Source of the DNA: Bacillota bacterium
Lineage (GTDB): Bacteria > Bacillota > Clostridia > Clostridiales > Clostridiaceae
DNA: 17,363 nt
NCBI GenBank assembly: GCA_030706015.1
Contig: JAUZPI010000082.1
Location: 1 to 17,363 of the forward strand
Direction: 5' to 3'
Below the pieces are notes generated by a model. It was not told the DNA's origin. It searched no databases and saw only the letters and a program-made list of their open reading frames with translations. Every line of letters begins with the position of its first letter. The stretch's first letter is position 1. Shown piece after piece: positions 1-6,558 of the stretch. The position numbers were made by a program, and so were the translations under genes.

Positions 1-11
1 ACTCTCAATTT
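1..11 (-). rRNA. 16S rRNA, extreme 5' end (cut by window edge)
   Basis: Read on the minus strand, the last bases of the window are AAATTGAGAGT. This is the conserved start of bacterial 16S rRNA, which continues as TTTGATCCTGGCTCAG outside the window. Directly upstream lie an rRNA-type leader and promoter, which supports the call. The exact mature 5' end is inferred by comparison with E. coli (AAATTGAAGAG). Only about 11 nt of the gene are present. Confidence 0.85.
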
Positions 12-132
12 AAAAGTTTAATCTGTACTCAATTAAGTTATCACTTAATTTATTCTCATAAAGAATTGCTGACTTTTCATGATATCTATTTAATTTTCAA
101 AGACCAATTTGTTCTCGCTGTCATCTGACAGC
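12..132 (-). other. rRNA operon leader with boxA-like element and hairpins
   Basis: The minus strand between promoter and 16S holds three marks of a Firmicute rrn leader. A short hairpin (GCTGTCA / TGACAGC, 117-132) starts near the expected transcription start. A boxA-like antitermination element GGTCTTTGAAAA lies at 94-105; Bacillus rrn leaders carry TGTTCTTTGAAAA at the same place. An 8-bp stem (AATTAAGT / ACTTAATT, 31-50) lies just before the mature 16S end and may take part in 5' processing. The sequence signs are direct; the antitermination role is inferred from the family. Confidence 0.75.
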
Positions 133-138
133 TTTTAT

Positions 139-167
139 ATTATATCAAACTGATTACATCTTGTCAA
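139..167 (-). promoter_or_regulatory. rRNA operon sigma-A promoter
   Basis: On the minus strand there is a perfect -35 TTGACA (162-167), a 17-bp spacer and a perfect -10 TATAAT (139-144). TGA directly precedes the -10, giving an extended -10. Start of transcription is expected near 132. This full-consensus promoter is typical of rRNA operons. A second, more distal rrn promoter could lie in 168-410 but I found no convincing one. Confidence 0.85.
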
Positions 168-410
168 CATATATTTTCACATTGATTTGATATTATCTGT
201 TTCACTTCAGTACTGCTGTGATCGCAGCAACGTTTAATATAATAACATATTTATTTTGCTATATATGTTCAGTGTGACGAATTCAACTGAATTAACACAT
301 TATTGCTTTTAAATAATCCATATATATCTGTTTCTCTCATTATGATACACTAGGTAATGTATATGGTCTTATTATCTGTTATATGCTTTTTTATTTGATA
401 TATTAACAAA
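168..410. other. AT-rich spacer upstream of rRNA promoter
   Basis: No open reading frame with a ribosome binding site is visible. A small stem TGCTG / CAGCA with loop CGATCA (minus strand, near 218-233) is the only structure seen. The AT-rich stretch next to the rrn -35 could act as an UP element; that is inference. Confidence 0.4.
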
Positions 411-441
411 ATAAAAAGGTGCTGAACTTTATCAGCACCTT
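411..441 (-). terminator. Rho-independent terminator of the GNAT gene
   Basis: A perfect 10-bp stem AAGGTGCTGA (416-425) / TCAGCACCTT (432-441) with a 6-nt loop is followed on the minus strand by TTTTTATT. It lies about 50 nt after the stop of the acetyltransferase and separates it from the rRNA operon downstream. Confidence 0.85.
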
Positions 442-494
442 AATTTCAATATTAATTAATATATATTAACTAGCTAAATTATATACTCTTACTA

Positions 495-1433
495 TTATAT
501 CGTCTTATAAAACGTCACATGGTCTCTCCATTGACCATTTATAAACAGGTATTTTTTATTAATTCCCAACATATCAAAACCACAAGCTTTTAATACTCCT
601 TGTGACCGTTTATTATCTATAAGTGTAGATGCTTCCACTCTATGAAGCTCCATTTCTTCAAATGCATAATCTAAAACCATACCTAAAGCTTCCTTCATAT
701 ACCCTTTCCCCTGCTCATCCTTATCAATTGAATATCCTACGTAGGCACTTTTAAACACTCCATATATCACACCTGAAATCTGAATTTTTCCTATAAAGTT
801 TCCGTATGTATTATATATTCCGAATGTAACGCCTAATCCGTTTAAAAATTGCTTATATGACTCCATTAATATCTGTCTTTGAGCTTCAAGTGTATAAAAA
901 CTATCCTCTCTAGATGGTTCAAAGGGTTTAAGATATTCTTTATTTCTTATATAATAGTTTTCTAGTTGTTTTGCATCGTCTGGAGTTAATATCTTGATCT
1001 CTATTTTTCTTCCTTTGTATCTTAGAACATTTATTCTCTCCGCACCTTTAAATATACTGTAGTTTATCCCAAATATAATCTCATCTCTGCGCATATTTTT
1101 ATCCAGTATGCTATTAGATATAATTCCCTCTAAATCAAAACCTAGTTTAACAAAGGAACTGGTATCCATCTCTTCATCAACTATTATGCTCACTTTATAT
1201 ACACTACATTCTCTGAACATATAGTTTAGAAATACTCTTATTGATTCCTCCAAAAGTAACTCTCCTTGAGGTCCATCCTTGTAGAATCTTAGTCTCATAC
1301 AACAGTATTTATTTACATCTAAATGCTCTATGATAGTTATTCTTCCTATTGTTATCCCTAGTTTATCCTTGATTATATACTCACCATTTAAGTTTTTAGT
1401 AGGTTCAATAGTTATATAATTACCTTTTAACAC
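495..1433 (-). CDS. GNAT family N-acetyltransferase (RimJ/RimL type), with an N-terminal second GNAT-like domain
   Basis: Likely transfers an acetyl group from acetyl-CoA to an amine; the substrate is unknown. The C-terminal domain (about residues 140-312) is a RimJ/RimL-type GNAT fold. It has the acetyl-CoA loop EQGKGYMKEAL (240-250), the motif B region NKRSQGVLKACGFDMLG (274-290) and the typical ending GQWRDHVTFYK. At 312 residues it is about twice the usual 170-190. The first 130 residues look like a second GNAT domain that lacks a clear Q/RxxGxG/A loop and is probably degenerate. The start is GTG at 1433, with a G-rich stretch (GGGGGG) 8 nt upstream. A better AGGAGG belongs to a 9-codon frame that overlaps this start (separate entry). 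Upstream is a divergent spacer and downstream a terminator, so it is a single-gene unit. The family call is sure; the substrate is open. Confidence 0.85.
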   Translation of the reverse strand: MLKGNYITIEPTKNLNGEYIIKDKLGITIGRITIIEHLDVNKYCCMRLRFYKDGPQGELLLEESIRVFLNYMFRECSVYKVSIIVDEEMDTSSFVKLGFDLEGIISNSILDKNMRRDEIIFGINYSIFKGAERINVLRYKGRKIEIKILTPDDAKQLENYYIRNKEYLKPFEPSREDSFYTLEAQRQILMESYKQFLNGLGVTFGIYNTYGNFIGKIQISGVIYGVFKSAYVGYSIDKDEQGKGYMKEALGMVLDYAFEEMELHRVEASTLIDNKRSQGVLKACGFDMLGINKKYLFINGQWRDHVTFYKTI

Positions 1434-1449
1434 AATGCCTACCCCCCAT
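1420..1449 (-). CDS. possible 9-residue leader peptide overlapping the GNAT start
   Basis: The minus strand has a perfect AGGAGG (1458-1463) exactly 8 nt before ATG at 1449. The frame it serves encodes only MGGRHCVKR before TAA and overlaps the acetyltransferase GTG start by 14 nt in another frame. It could couple translation of the acetyltransferase, or the pair could mark a frameshift relative to homologues. Seen directly: the Shine-Dalgarno site, ATG and stop. The role is inference. Confidence 0.35.
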   Translation of the reverse strand: MGGRHCVKR

Positions 1450-1800
1450 GCAAAGAACCTCCTACAGTCCTATATCTAACCGCCATACTAGTTGTACACA
1501 ACAGATGTAAACCAGCAATATATAGCTATAATATATAATACCACTTTTACCAACAGTTAATCTAGTCATATGTTATTTTAGTACACCTAAAGCTTTTTAA
1601 TTAAAAGTCTTATTTAACAGTAACACCCCTTGATGCTTTCACTAATTGTTGATATTTAATGCTTTTTATGTTTATACTATATATTAATTGCATAATTTTC
1701 ATGCTTTTGCAGATAATTATATACCCAACTATAACTCCATACAATTAGAAAATTATTATATCCAAATTATTTGCTTAGATACATTATGAGGTGATTTTAG
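1450..1800. other. divergent intergenic region
   Basis: About 350 bp of AT-rich DNA between the minus-strand acetyltransferase and the plus-strand methyltransferase. Apart from the methyltransferase promoter candidate at 1707-1735 and the two ribosome binding sites at its ends, I see no gene, RNA or repeat. Confidence 0.4.
1707..1735 (+). promoter_or_regulatory. candidate promoter of the methyltransferase gene
   Basis: TTGCAG (1707-1712), a 17-bp spacer and TATAAC (1730-1735) give a reasonable sigma-A promoter, with a leader of about 60 nt before the ATG at 1801. The elements deviate by two and one bases from consensus. Confidence 0.5.
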
Positions 1801-2973
1801 ATGAATAAACAAAGCATTTCCAAAGTAAAGATGTTCTTTATGGGCCTACAGAATAGATTTAATGAAAACTCAGAAATATTCAAGGGTATAACTGTTACTT
1901 ATGAGGCTGGTCTAAAAAAATTTACGGGAAATGGTACATATCAGGATGGAAACATACGCTATAATTTTAATGGAAAAACAGAAGTACTTGATATATCAGT
2001 TCTGTTCAACAAAATAGTTATCGAAGCAGAAAAATATGAAACTGCTTCAATTGTATACAGTGAAAGAGGTACTAATGTACTTATAACCGCTGATAACAAA
2101 AATGTTAAGATGAGCAACCTTGCTGTAAAAGAAGAAACTGAATTAACTGCAGAAAAAACTGCTGCTACATCGACCCTCTTAAACAGAGACTACTATATAA
2201 AGATTGGTAAGGCAGACCCTTTATTAAAAGAAATAGGCATAATGACTAAGGAAGGCAAAATAAAAAACGACAAAATACGTAAGTATAATCAAATCGATCA
2301 TTATGTAGAGTTACTTGAGGGCATACTGGATAAGCTCCCTAAAAATCAAACTATCAATATATTGGATTGTGGTTGTGGCAAATCATATTTAACATTTGTA
2401 TTAAATTATTATTTAACTGAAGTAAAGAAAAGAAAATGTCATTTTATTGGATTGGATTACTCTGAAGGTGTTATTCAGGCCTCAAAAAAAATGGCTCAAA
2501 ACTTAGGTTATAGAAACATGGAATTTCATGCTATGGACATAAAAGATTATGTTGCCACAAAGAAAATTCATGTTGTAATTTCTCTACATGCTTGTGATAC
2601 AGCTACAGATATGGCACTTGCTCTTGGTATACGAGTAGACTCTGATGTTATTATTGCTGTACCTTGCTGCCATAGAGAGCTTCTAAACCAATATAGTTAT
2701 GAACCTTTTAAAGGTATTTTGAAACACGGAGTTTTCAAAACAAGAATGGCTGATATATTAACAGATGGAATGAGATCCTTATTACTTGAAGCTAAAGGCT
2801 ATGAAGTTTCTGTTGTAGAATACATTTCTCCACTAGAAACTCCTAAAAACTTAATGATTAGAGCTATAAAAACATCTGATGAAAATGATGCTGCTATGAG
2901 CGAATACTTAAACCTGATGTCAGAATTTAATGTCTATCCTGCATTATATGCTTTTTTAAATCAATGGGAATAA
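1801..2973 (+). CDS. class I SAM-dependent methyltransferase, Methyltransf_32 (METTL25-like) type
   Basis: The C-terminal half (about 155-360) is a Rossmann-fold methyltransferase. Motif I is ILDCGCGKSYLTF (187-199), an acidic loop end lies in IGLDYS (216-221), AMDI is at 244-247, and the family marks SLHACDTATD (261-270) and PCCHREL (288-294) follow. DCGCGKSYL together with a PCCH motif fits PF13679, whose eukaryotic members include METTL25. Substrates of the bacterial branch are, to my knowledge, undefined; RNA is one guess. The N-terminal 150 residues form a separate domain I do not recognise, perhaps for substrate binding. GAGGTGAT lies 6 nt before the ATG, which fixes the start. It is monocistronic, with two strong hairpins after the stop. 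Confidence 0.8.
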   Translation: MNKQSISKVKMFFMGLQNRFNENSEIFKGITVTYEAGLKKFTGNGTYQDGNIRYNFNGKTEVLDISVLFNKIVIEAEKYETASIVYSERGTNVLITADNKNVKMSNLAVKEETELTAEKTAATSTLLNRDYYIKIGKADPLLKEIGIMTKEGKIKNDKIRKYNQIDHYVELLEGILDKLPKNQTINILDCGCGKSYLTFVLNYYLTEVKKRKCHFIGLDYSEGVIQASKKMAQNLGYRNMEFHAMDIKDYVATKKIHVVISLHACDTATDMALALGIRVDSDVIIAVPCCHRELLNQYSYEPFKGILKHGVFKTRMADILTDGMRSLLLEAKGYEVSVVEYISPLETPKNLMIRAIKTSDENDAAMSEYLNLMSEFNVYPALYAFLNQWE

Positions 2974-2982
2974 TTTTAATAA

Positions 2983-3019
2983 AAAGGTCATACCTCTAAA
3001 ATTTAAAGGTATGACCTTT
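2983..3019 (+). terminator. terminator-like hairpin after the methyltransferase gene
   Basis: A perfect 13-bp stem AAAGGTCATACCT (2983-2995) / AGGTATGACCTTT (3007-3019) begins about 10 nt after the stop codon. The tail TTTCCCTTTG is an interrupted U-run, so this hairpin alone may terminate incompletely. Confidence 0.7.
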
Positions 3020-3030
3020 CCCTTTGAAAA

Positions 3031-3069
3031 AAGTAAAAACTGCGGTGGAGTAATCCGCAGTTTTTACTT
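3031..3069. terminator. second tandem hairpin, probably a bidirectional terminator
   Basis: A perfect 15-bp stem AAGTAAAAACTGCGG (3031-3045) / CCGCAGTTTTTACTT (3055-3069) with a 9-nt loop follows the first hairpin after 11 nt. The T-run lies inside the stem on the plus strand, and the same holds for the other strand. It likely backs up the first terminator and may also stop transcription from the right. Confidence 0.6.
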
Positions 3070-3432
3070 CCGTTCTAATTGTTCCATATAACTAAACCCA
3101 TTAATAAAAATTAAAAATAATACTTATGCAACCTTTCTATGGTACCTTTACCATAACACAGTGTTTCCGTAGGTACAGCTGCACATATAATTAAACCCTT
3201 TTGTTTTACCATCTACTATGTATACATTTACATACGATCATAATATACATCTAATAGATAGTAGTCATCTTAGAAAGTTCACGACGAAACATTAATATAA
3301 CACTTTTGTTATCCCCTATATTTATGTGTAGTTTATTATTGTTTACGTTTACATTATAACATCTTGCCTTTTGTATTGCAATAGTACTTTAAACTTTTTT
3401 CCAATGTTATTTTAGAAAAGTATTATTATATT
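3070..3432. other. intergenic region without a recognisable gene
   Basis: About 360 bp of AT-rich DNA between the ends of two convergent genes. It contains a small stem TATGGTA / TACCATA (near 3140-3157) and a 22-codon ATG frame at 3126-3194 with no ribosome binding site. Nothing else could be supported. Confidence 0.4.
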
Positions 3433-3462
3433 TAACACCTCATAATAGTATATGAGGTGTTA
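3433..3462 (-). terminator. hairpin after the polysaccharide deacetylase gene
   Basis: A perfect 12-bp stem TAACACCTCATA (3433-3444) / TATGAGGTGTTA (3451-3462) with a 6-nt loop lies 10 nt after the deacetylase stop. On the minus strand it is followed only by AAATATAATAATA, without a clean U-run, so termination efficiency is uncertain. Confidence 0.6.
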
Positions 3463-3471
3463 TTGTATAGT

Positions 3472-4353
3472 TTATTCTATAGTTTTAAATTCGTATCCTT
3501 GTTTTTTTAAATCTTCTATTATTAGGGGTAGTACTTCTGGAGTTGTCTTCTTGGCCCCTGCATCATGCATTAGTATTATTAAGTGAGACTTTCCTTGTGA
3601 ATTTTTTTTATAATTCGCATATAGCTTGTCTACAGAAACTAAACTACCTTCTGCATCTCCTGTTTCTGAATTCCAATCCACAAAATCATAACCATCCTTT
3701 TTTACTGCTTCTCTCACTGGCTCCAATCCTTTATAAGCTGGGCTTGAACTTTCAGGAAAGGCTCCTCCAGGGAATCTAACCAATTTTATATTGTAATCAT
3801 CTCCCAAAATACTTTTAAGTACGCTATTACACTTCTCAATCTCACCTACAAAGTTTTCTGGACTTGAGTATATGTAGTTTGGCCTACTTTTCATTGATTG
3901 ATGGCTGTAACTATGATTGCCAATCAGGTTACCCTCTTCAAATTCTTTCTTTATTATGTCAGGGTACTTCTCAGCATTCTTTCCAATAACAAAAAATGTC
4001 GCCTTTACATTGTACTTATTCAATATATCTAAAATCTGTGGTGTAACATTGTCTGATGGACCATCATCAAAGGTTAGATATACAATTTTCTTGCCATCCT
4101 GCTTCATTAAACTTTTAGTACTTATCTCTTCATGCTTTTTTTCCGCAGCATTGTTTTTCTTGTCTTTAGAAGAATTTACATGCTGTTTAGTAACACTAGC
4201 TGCATTTACTTTACCCTTTTTATCATTGTTAATCTTCAAAGTAATAAATAATGCCATTAACACGATAATAGTAAGCAAACATACTACCATTATCACTCTT
4301 CTTTTCTTTTGTATAATGCTGACTGCCTCGGTTCTTTCCATATTCAAATTCAA
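3472..4353 (-). CDS. membrane-anchored polysaccharide deacetylase (NodB/CE4 domain)
   Basis: Probable extracytoplasmic, metal-dependent deacetylase of peptidoglycan or another N-acetylglucosamine polymer, PgdA-like. Numbered from the upstream GTG at 4362: cytoplasmic tail 1-21, one membrane segment 22-43, a Lys/Asn-rich linker to about 90, then the NodB domain 92-296. CE4 motifs are complete: TFDDGPSD with D99/D100, metal-binding HSYSH (H150, H154), RFPGGAFP (196-203), DWNSETGD (229-236) and LIILMHD with H266. Start choice: AGGGAG (4362-4367) touches the GTG at 4362 but sits 8 nt before an in-frame TTG at 4353, so TTG is the better start and shortens the protein by three residues. An ATG lies further in, at 4341. 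No operon partner is visible. In sporeformers this family serves wall modification, lysozyme resistance or the cortex; which applies is open. Confidence 0.88.
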   Translation of the reverse strand: MNLNMERTEAVSIIQKKRRVIMVVCLLTIIVLMALFITLKINNDKKGKVNAASVTKQHVNSSKDKKNNAAEKKHEEISTKSLMKQDGKKIVYLTFDDGPSDNVTPQILDILNKYNVKATFFVIGKNAEKYPDIIKKEFEEGNLIGNHSYSHQSMKSRPNYIYSSPENFVGEIEKCNSVLKSILGDDYNIKLVRFPGGAFPESSSPAYKGLEPVREAVKKDGYDFVDWNSETGDAEGSLVSVDKLYANYKKNSQGKSHLIILMHDAGAKKTTPEVLPLIIEDLKKQGYEFKTIE

Positions 4354-4498
4354 GTTTTTCACTCCCTAATGACAATTTATATATTTATAATATCATTAGT
4401 TACAAAATAAGTTGTTTCAACGATGTAAAATCGCTGTTGTTATTGTATTGTGTTGTCGATTTTATTTAACTTGTAAATATTTATGATTCCAAAATAAC

Positions 4499-4525
4499 AA
4501 AAGACCAACTAAAAGTCGATCTTTT
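4499..4525 (-). terminator. strand-specific terminator of the M32 carboxypeptidase gene
   Basis: The arms 4499-4510 and 4514-4525 pair over 12 bp only in the minus-strand RNA, where two positions form G-U wobbles; in plus-strand RNA they are C-A mismatches. The minus-strand sequence continues with TTTTGTTATTTT. This makes it a one-way terminator for the gene ending at 4550. Confidence 0.75.
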
Positions 4526-4549
4526 ATAACATAATTATTAATTATAATA

Positions 4550-6058
4550 TTAAAGATTATAAACTTCTTTAAATTTTCTGTTTAGATAGTCTATAAAATA
4601 CTTCGCCTCTAATTTTTCACCAGTGACTCTTTTTATAAGCTCTGATGGTTTATATACAGCCCCGTATCTATGAATATTATCACTTAACCACTGATGTACT
4701 ATACTAAGATTACCTTTTTGTATTTGAGCATATAAGTCTGGAACATCCTTTAACATCTTATTCAAGAATTGAGCTCCATATAGATTTCCAAGAGCATAGC
4801 TTGGGAAGTATCCGAAACTTCCGTCTGACCAATGCATATCTTGAAGAACACCTTCTGAATCGTTCTTCGGCTCAACTCCAAGATACTCCTTGTATTTAGC
4901 ACTCCAGACCTTAGGTAAATCCCCTACGTCAATCTCATCATTTATAAGTGCCTTTTCTATTTCATACCTTATGATTATATGAATACTATAGGTAAGTTCA
5001 TCTGCTTCTATCCTTATTAATGATGGCTCTACATAATTAAGTCCTTTATAAAACTCCTCAAAGGATATATCCTTCAACTGTGGAAATCTTTTTTGTGCTT
5101 CAGGATAAAAGTAATGCCAAAACTCCTTGCTCTTACCTATCATATTCTCATAAAATCTAGATTGAGATTCATGTAAACCCATAGAAGTTCCTTCTGCCAG
5201 CGTAGTTCCTCTTAATTCATCGGGTATATCCTGCTCATATATCGCATGACCGCCTTCGTGAATACAACTAAACAATGCACTTCTAAATTCATTTTCATAA
5301 TAGTGGGTGGTTATTCTAACGTCCTTGTTCCCAAAATTTGTGGTAAACGGATGCGTAGATTCATCAATACGGCCCCTTTCATTAAAGTCGTATTCCATCT
5401 TGGTCAAAATAAGTTTAATAAAATCTTCTTGCAGGTTCTTAGAAAAACTTCCTTTGAAAAAATCAGTTTTCGGCTTATACTCAGATGCATTTATCTTATT
5501 TAGTATCTCCATAATTGCAGTCTTTAGCTCTCCAAAAACTATATCTAAATCTTTTACAGTTATACCTGGCTCGTAAAAATCAAGCAGAGTATCATATTTG
5601 TCACCACTATAGCCCCAATATTCAATAAATTTCTTTTTATAATCTACAATCTTTTTTAGGTGAGGTTCAAATATTGAGAAATCTGATTTATCTTTTGCCT
5701 CTTCCCAAGCTGCACCAGAATTTGAAGCTGCTATAGTATATTCCCTGTACTCGTCAGCAGGTATCTTTTGAGTCATGTCATATTCTTTTTTTGACTTTTC
5801 AACCATTGCCCTAGTAATATCGTCAAGATTATCTTTTCCGTTAAAAAAATCTATAAATTCCTTCATCTTATCTGAAGTAGTTAATTTGTAGCTTTCTCCT
5901 GATAAGTAACCTAGTACCTCACTTCTAAATGGGACCCCCTTACTAGGCAAATTAACCATACTATCCCACTCAAGTAATGCAATTGTACTATTTAGGTTTT
6001 CAATATTTCTTAGATAATCTTTAAATTCCTGAAGCTTTACCTCGAAACTTTCCTTCAC
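4550..6058 (-). CDS. M32 family metallocarboxypeptidase (Taq carboxypeptidase type)
   Basis: Zinc-dependent enzyme expected to remove C-terminal amino acids from peptides in the cytoplasm. Numbering from the GTG start used here, the zinc site is HEGGH (H267, E268, H271), with a third ligand in HESQSR (E297). The M32 marks HPF (236-238), DVRITT (246-251) and GLNYVEPSLIRIEADE further on are all present. Length 502 fits the usual 490-510. The longest frame would start at ATG 6073, but its codons 2-3 form a GGGAGG that is clearly the ribosome binding site, 7 nt before GTG 6058; the real N-terminus is therefore MKESFEVKLQEF. A cysteine-rich mini-gene ends 57 nt upstream on the same strand and may be co-transcribed. 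A terminator follows. The family call is firm; peptide preference is unknown. Confidence 0.93.
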   Translation of the reverse strand: MKESFEVKLQEFKDYLRNIENLNSTIALLEWDSMVNLPSKGVPFRSEVLGYLSGESYKLTTSDKMKEFIDFFNGKDNLDDITRAMVEKSKKEYDMTQKIPADEYREYTIAASNSGAAWEEAKDKSDFSIFEPHLKKIVDYKKKFIEYWGYSGDKYDTLLDFYEPGITVKDLDIVFGELKTAIMEILNKINASEYKPKTDFFKGSFSKNLQEDFIKLILTKMEYDFNERGRIDESTHPFTTNFGNKDVRITTHYYENEFRSALFSCIHEGGHAIYEQDIPDELRGTTLAEGTSMGLHESQSRFYENMIGKSKEFWHYFYPEAQKRFPQLKDISFEEFYKGLNYVEPSLIRIEADELTYSIHIIIRYEIEKALINDEIDVGDLPKVWSAKYKEYLGVEPKNDSEGVLQDMHWSDGSFGYFPSYALGNLYGAQFLNKMLKDVPDLYAQIQKGNLSIVHQWLSDNIHRYGAVYKPSELIKRVTGEKLEAKYFIDYLNRKFKEVYNL

Positions 6059-6115
6059 CAATATCCCTCCCATTTAAGAACGCAGTCATAATTATTCCCA
6101 ATATACATACTAATA

Positions 6116-6274
6116 TTACATTAGAATTGATTCTGTTTCTCTGCAATATCTAGTAGTTAGACACTGTCCTAAATTTCTAGGACATTTCTTGCACATACAA
6201 TCTGACACATTTCCATCGCATCTTTTTCCATTATGTTCAGGACAGTGCTTACAATTTGCCCCTACCTCTATCAT
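6116..6274 (-). CDS. 52-residue cysteine-rich mini-protein
   Basis: ATG at 6274 follows GGTGG with an 8-nt gap, and the frame runs 52 codons to TAA. The protein has eight cysteines: C8 and C11 in CKHCPEH, C19, then C26, C28 and C31 in CMCKKCP, and C38 and C44 near the end in QCLTTRYCRETES. The spacing CxxCP...CxCxxCP suggests two knuckles binding zinc or an iron-sulfur cluster. I recall similar short clostridial proteins with a CPRNLG/YCRETES ending but cannot name a family. It has no signal peptide or membrane segment. It ends 57 nt before the M32 peptidase start on the same strand. Cys density, a real Shine-Dalgarno site and a -10 upstream argue it is a gene. Function is unknown. Confidence 0.72.
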   Translation of the reverse strand: MIEVGANCKHCPEHNGKRCDGNVSDCMCKKCPRNLGQCLTTRYCRETESILM

Positions 6275-6309
6275 ATATCACACCACCCTTATGAATTATT
6301 ATAACTTAT

Positions 6310-6315
6310 ATTATA
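6310..6315 (-). promoter_or_regulatory. candidate -10 of the cysteine-rich gene (and perhaps the M32 gene)
   Basis: A perfect TATAAT on the minus strand lies 36 nt upstream of the mini-gene ATG, with ACTGG just before it. No good -35 is present at 16-18 bp, so the call rests on the -10 alone. Confidence 0.35.
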
Positions 6316-6516
6316 TACCAGTTTTACTAGAAAACCATATTAACAGCATGCTTTATAATTTTTTATTTAGATCTAATTCCATCTGGGAGATCCCTTCAGC
6401 ACTACATTTAGCCCCGGTAAACTTAAAGTCTTTTCTTATTTAAAATTTTTATCTCTTGTATTTCACTACCTGTTTGTTTTTCCTTTGAGCCGTTCAATAT
6501 AAAATCATAAAATTAG
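6316..6516. other. spacer with an unexplained GC-richer island
   Basis: Between the MoxR-operon terminator and the mini-gene, a segment at about 6370-6430 is richer in G/C than the surrounding spacer and contains the inverted repeat GGGAGATCCC. On the minus strand a stem GATCT...AGATC can form. I compared it by eye with common riboswitch cores and found no match. No ribosome binding site or convincing frame is present. Confidence 0.35.
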
Positions 6517-6555
6517 AAGACTCTAAGCAATTTACAAAAATACACTTAGAGTCTT
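6517..6555 (-). terminator. terminator of the MoxR-DUF58 operon
   Basis: A perfect 11-bp stem AAGACTCTAAG (6517-6527) / CTTAGAGTCTT (6545-6555) with a 17-nt loop directly follows the last gene. On the minus strand the tail is CTAATTTTATGATTTTA. The loop is long and the U-run interrupted, so strength is moderate. Confidence 0.65.
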
Positions 6556-6558
6556 TTG

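Noticed and set aside
3126..3194. 22-codon plus-strand frame (MQPFYGTFTITQ...)
   Set aside because: No Shine-Dalgarno site or promoter, and no recognisable motif.
3917..4369. 150-codon plus-strand frame
   Set aside because: It is an antisense shadow of the deacetylase; its hydrophobic, low-complexity content mirrors the real gene, which has all CE4 motifs.
6189..6443. 84-codon plus-strand frame
   Set aside because: It is antisense to the cysteine-rich gene, lacks a ribosome binding site and crosses the spacer.
6316..6516. Riboswitch ahead of the cysteine-rich gene
   Set aside because: Compared by eye with TPP, FMN, SAM, purine, lysine, glycine, cobalamin, c-di-GMP and fluoride cores; no conserved core was found.
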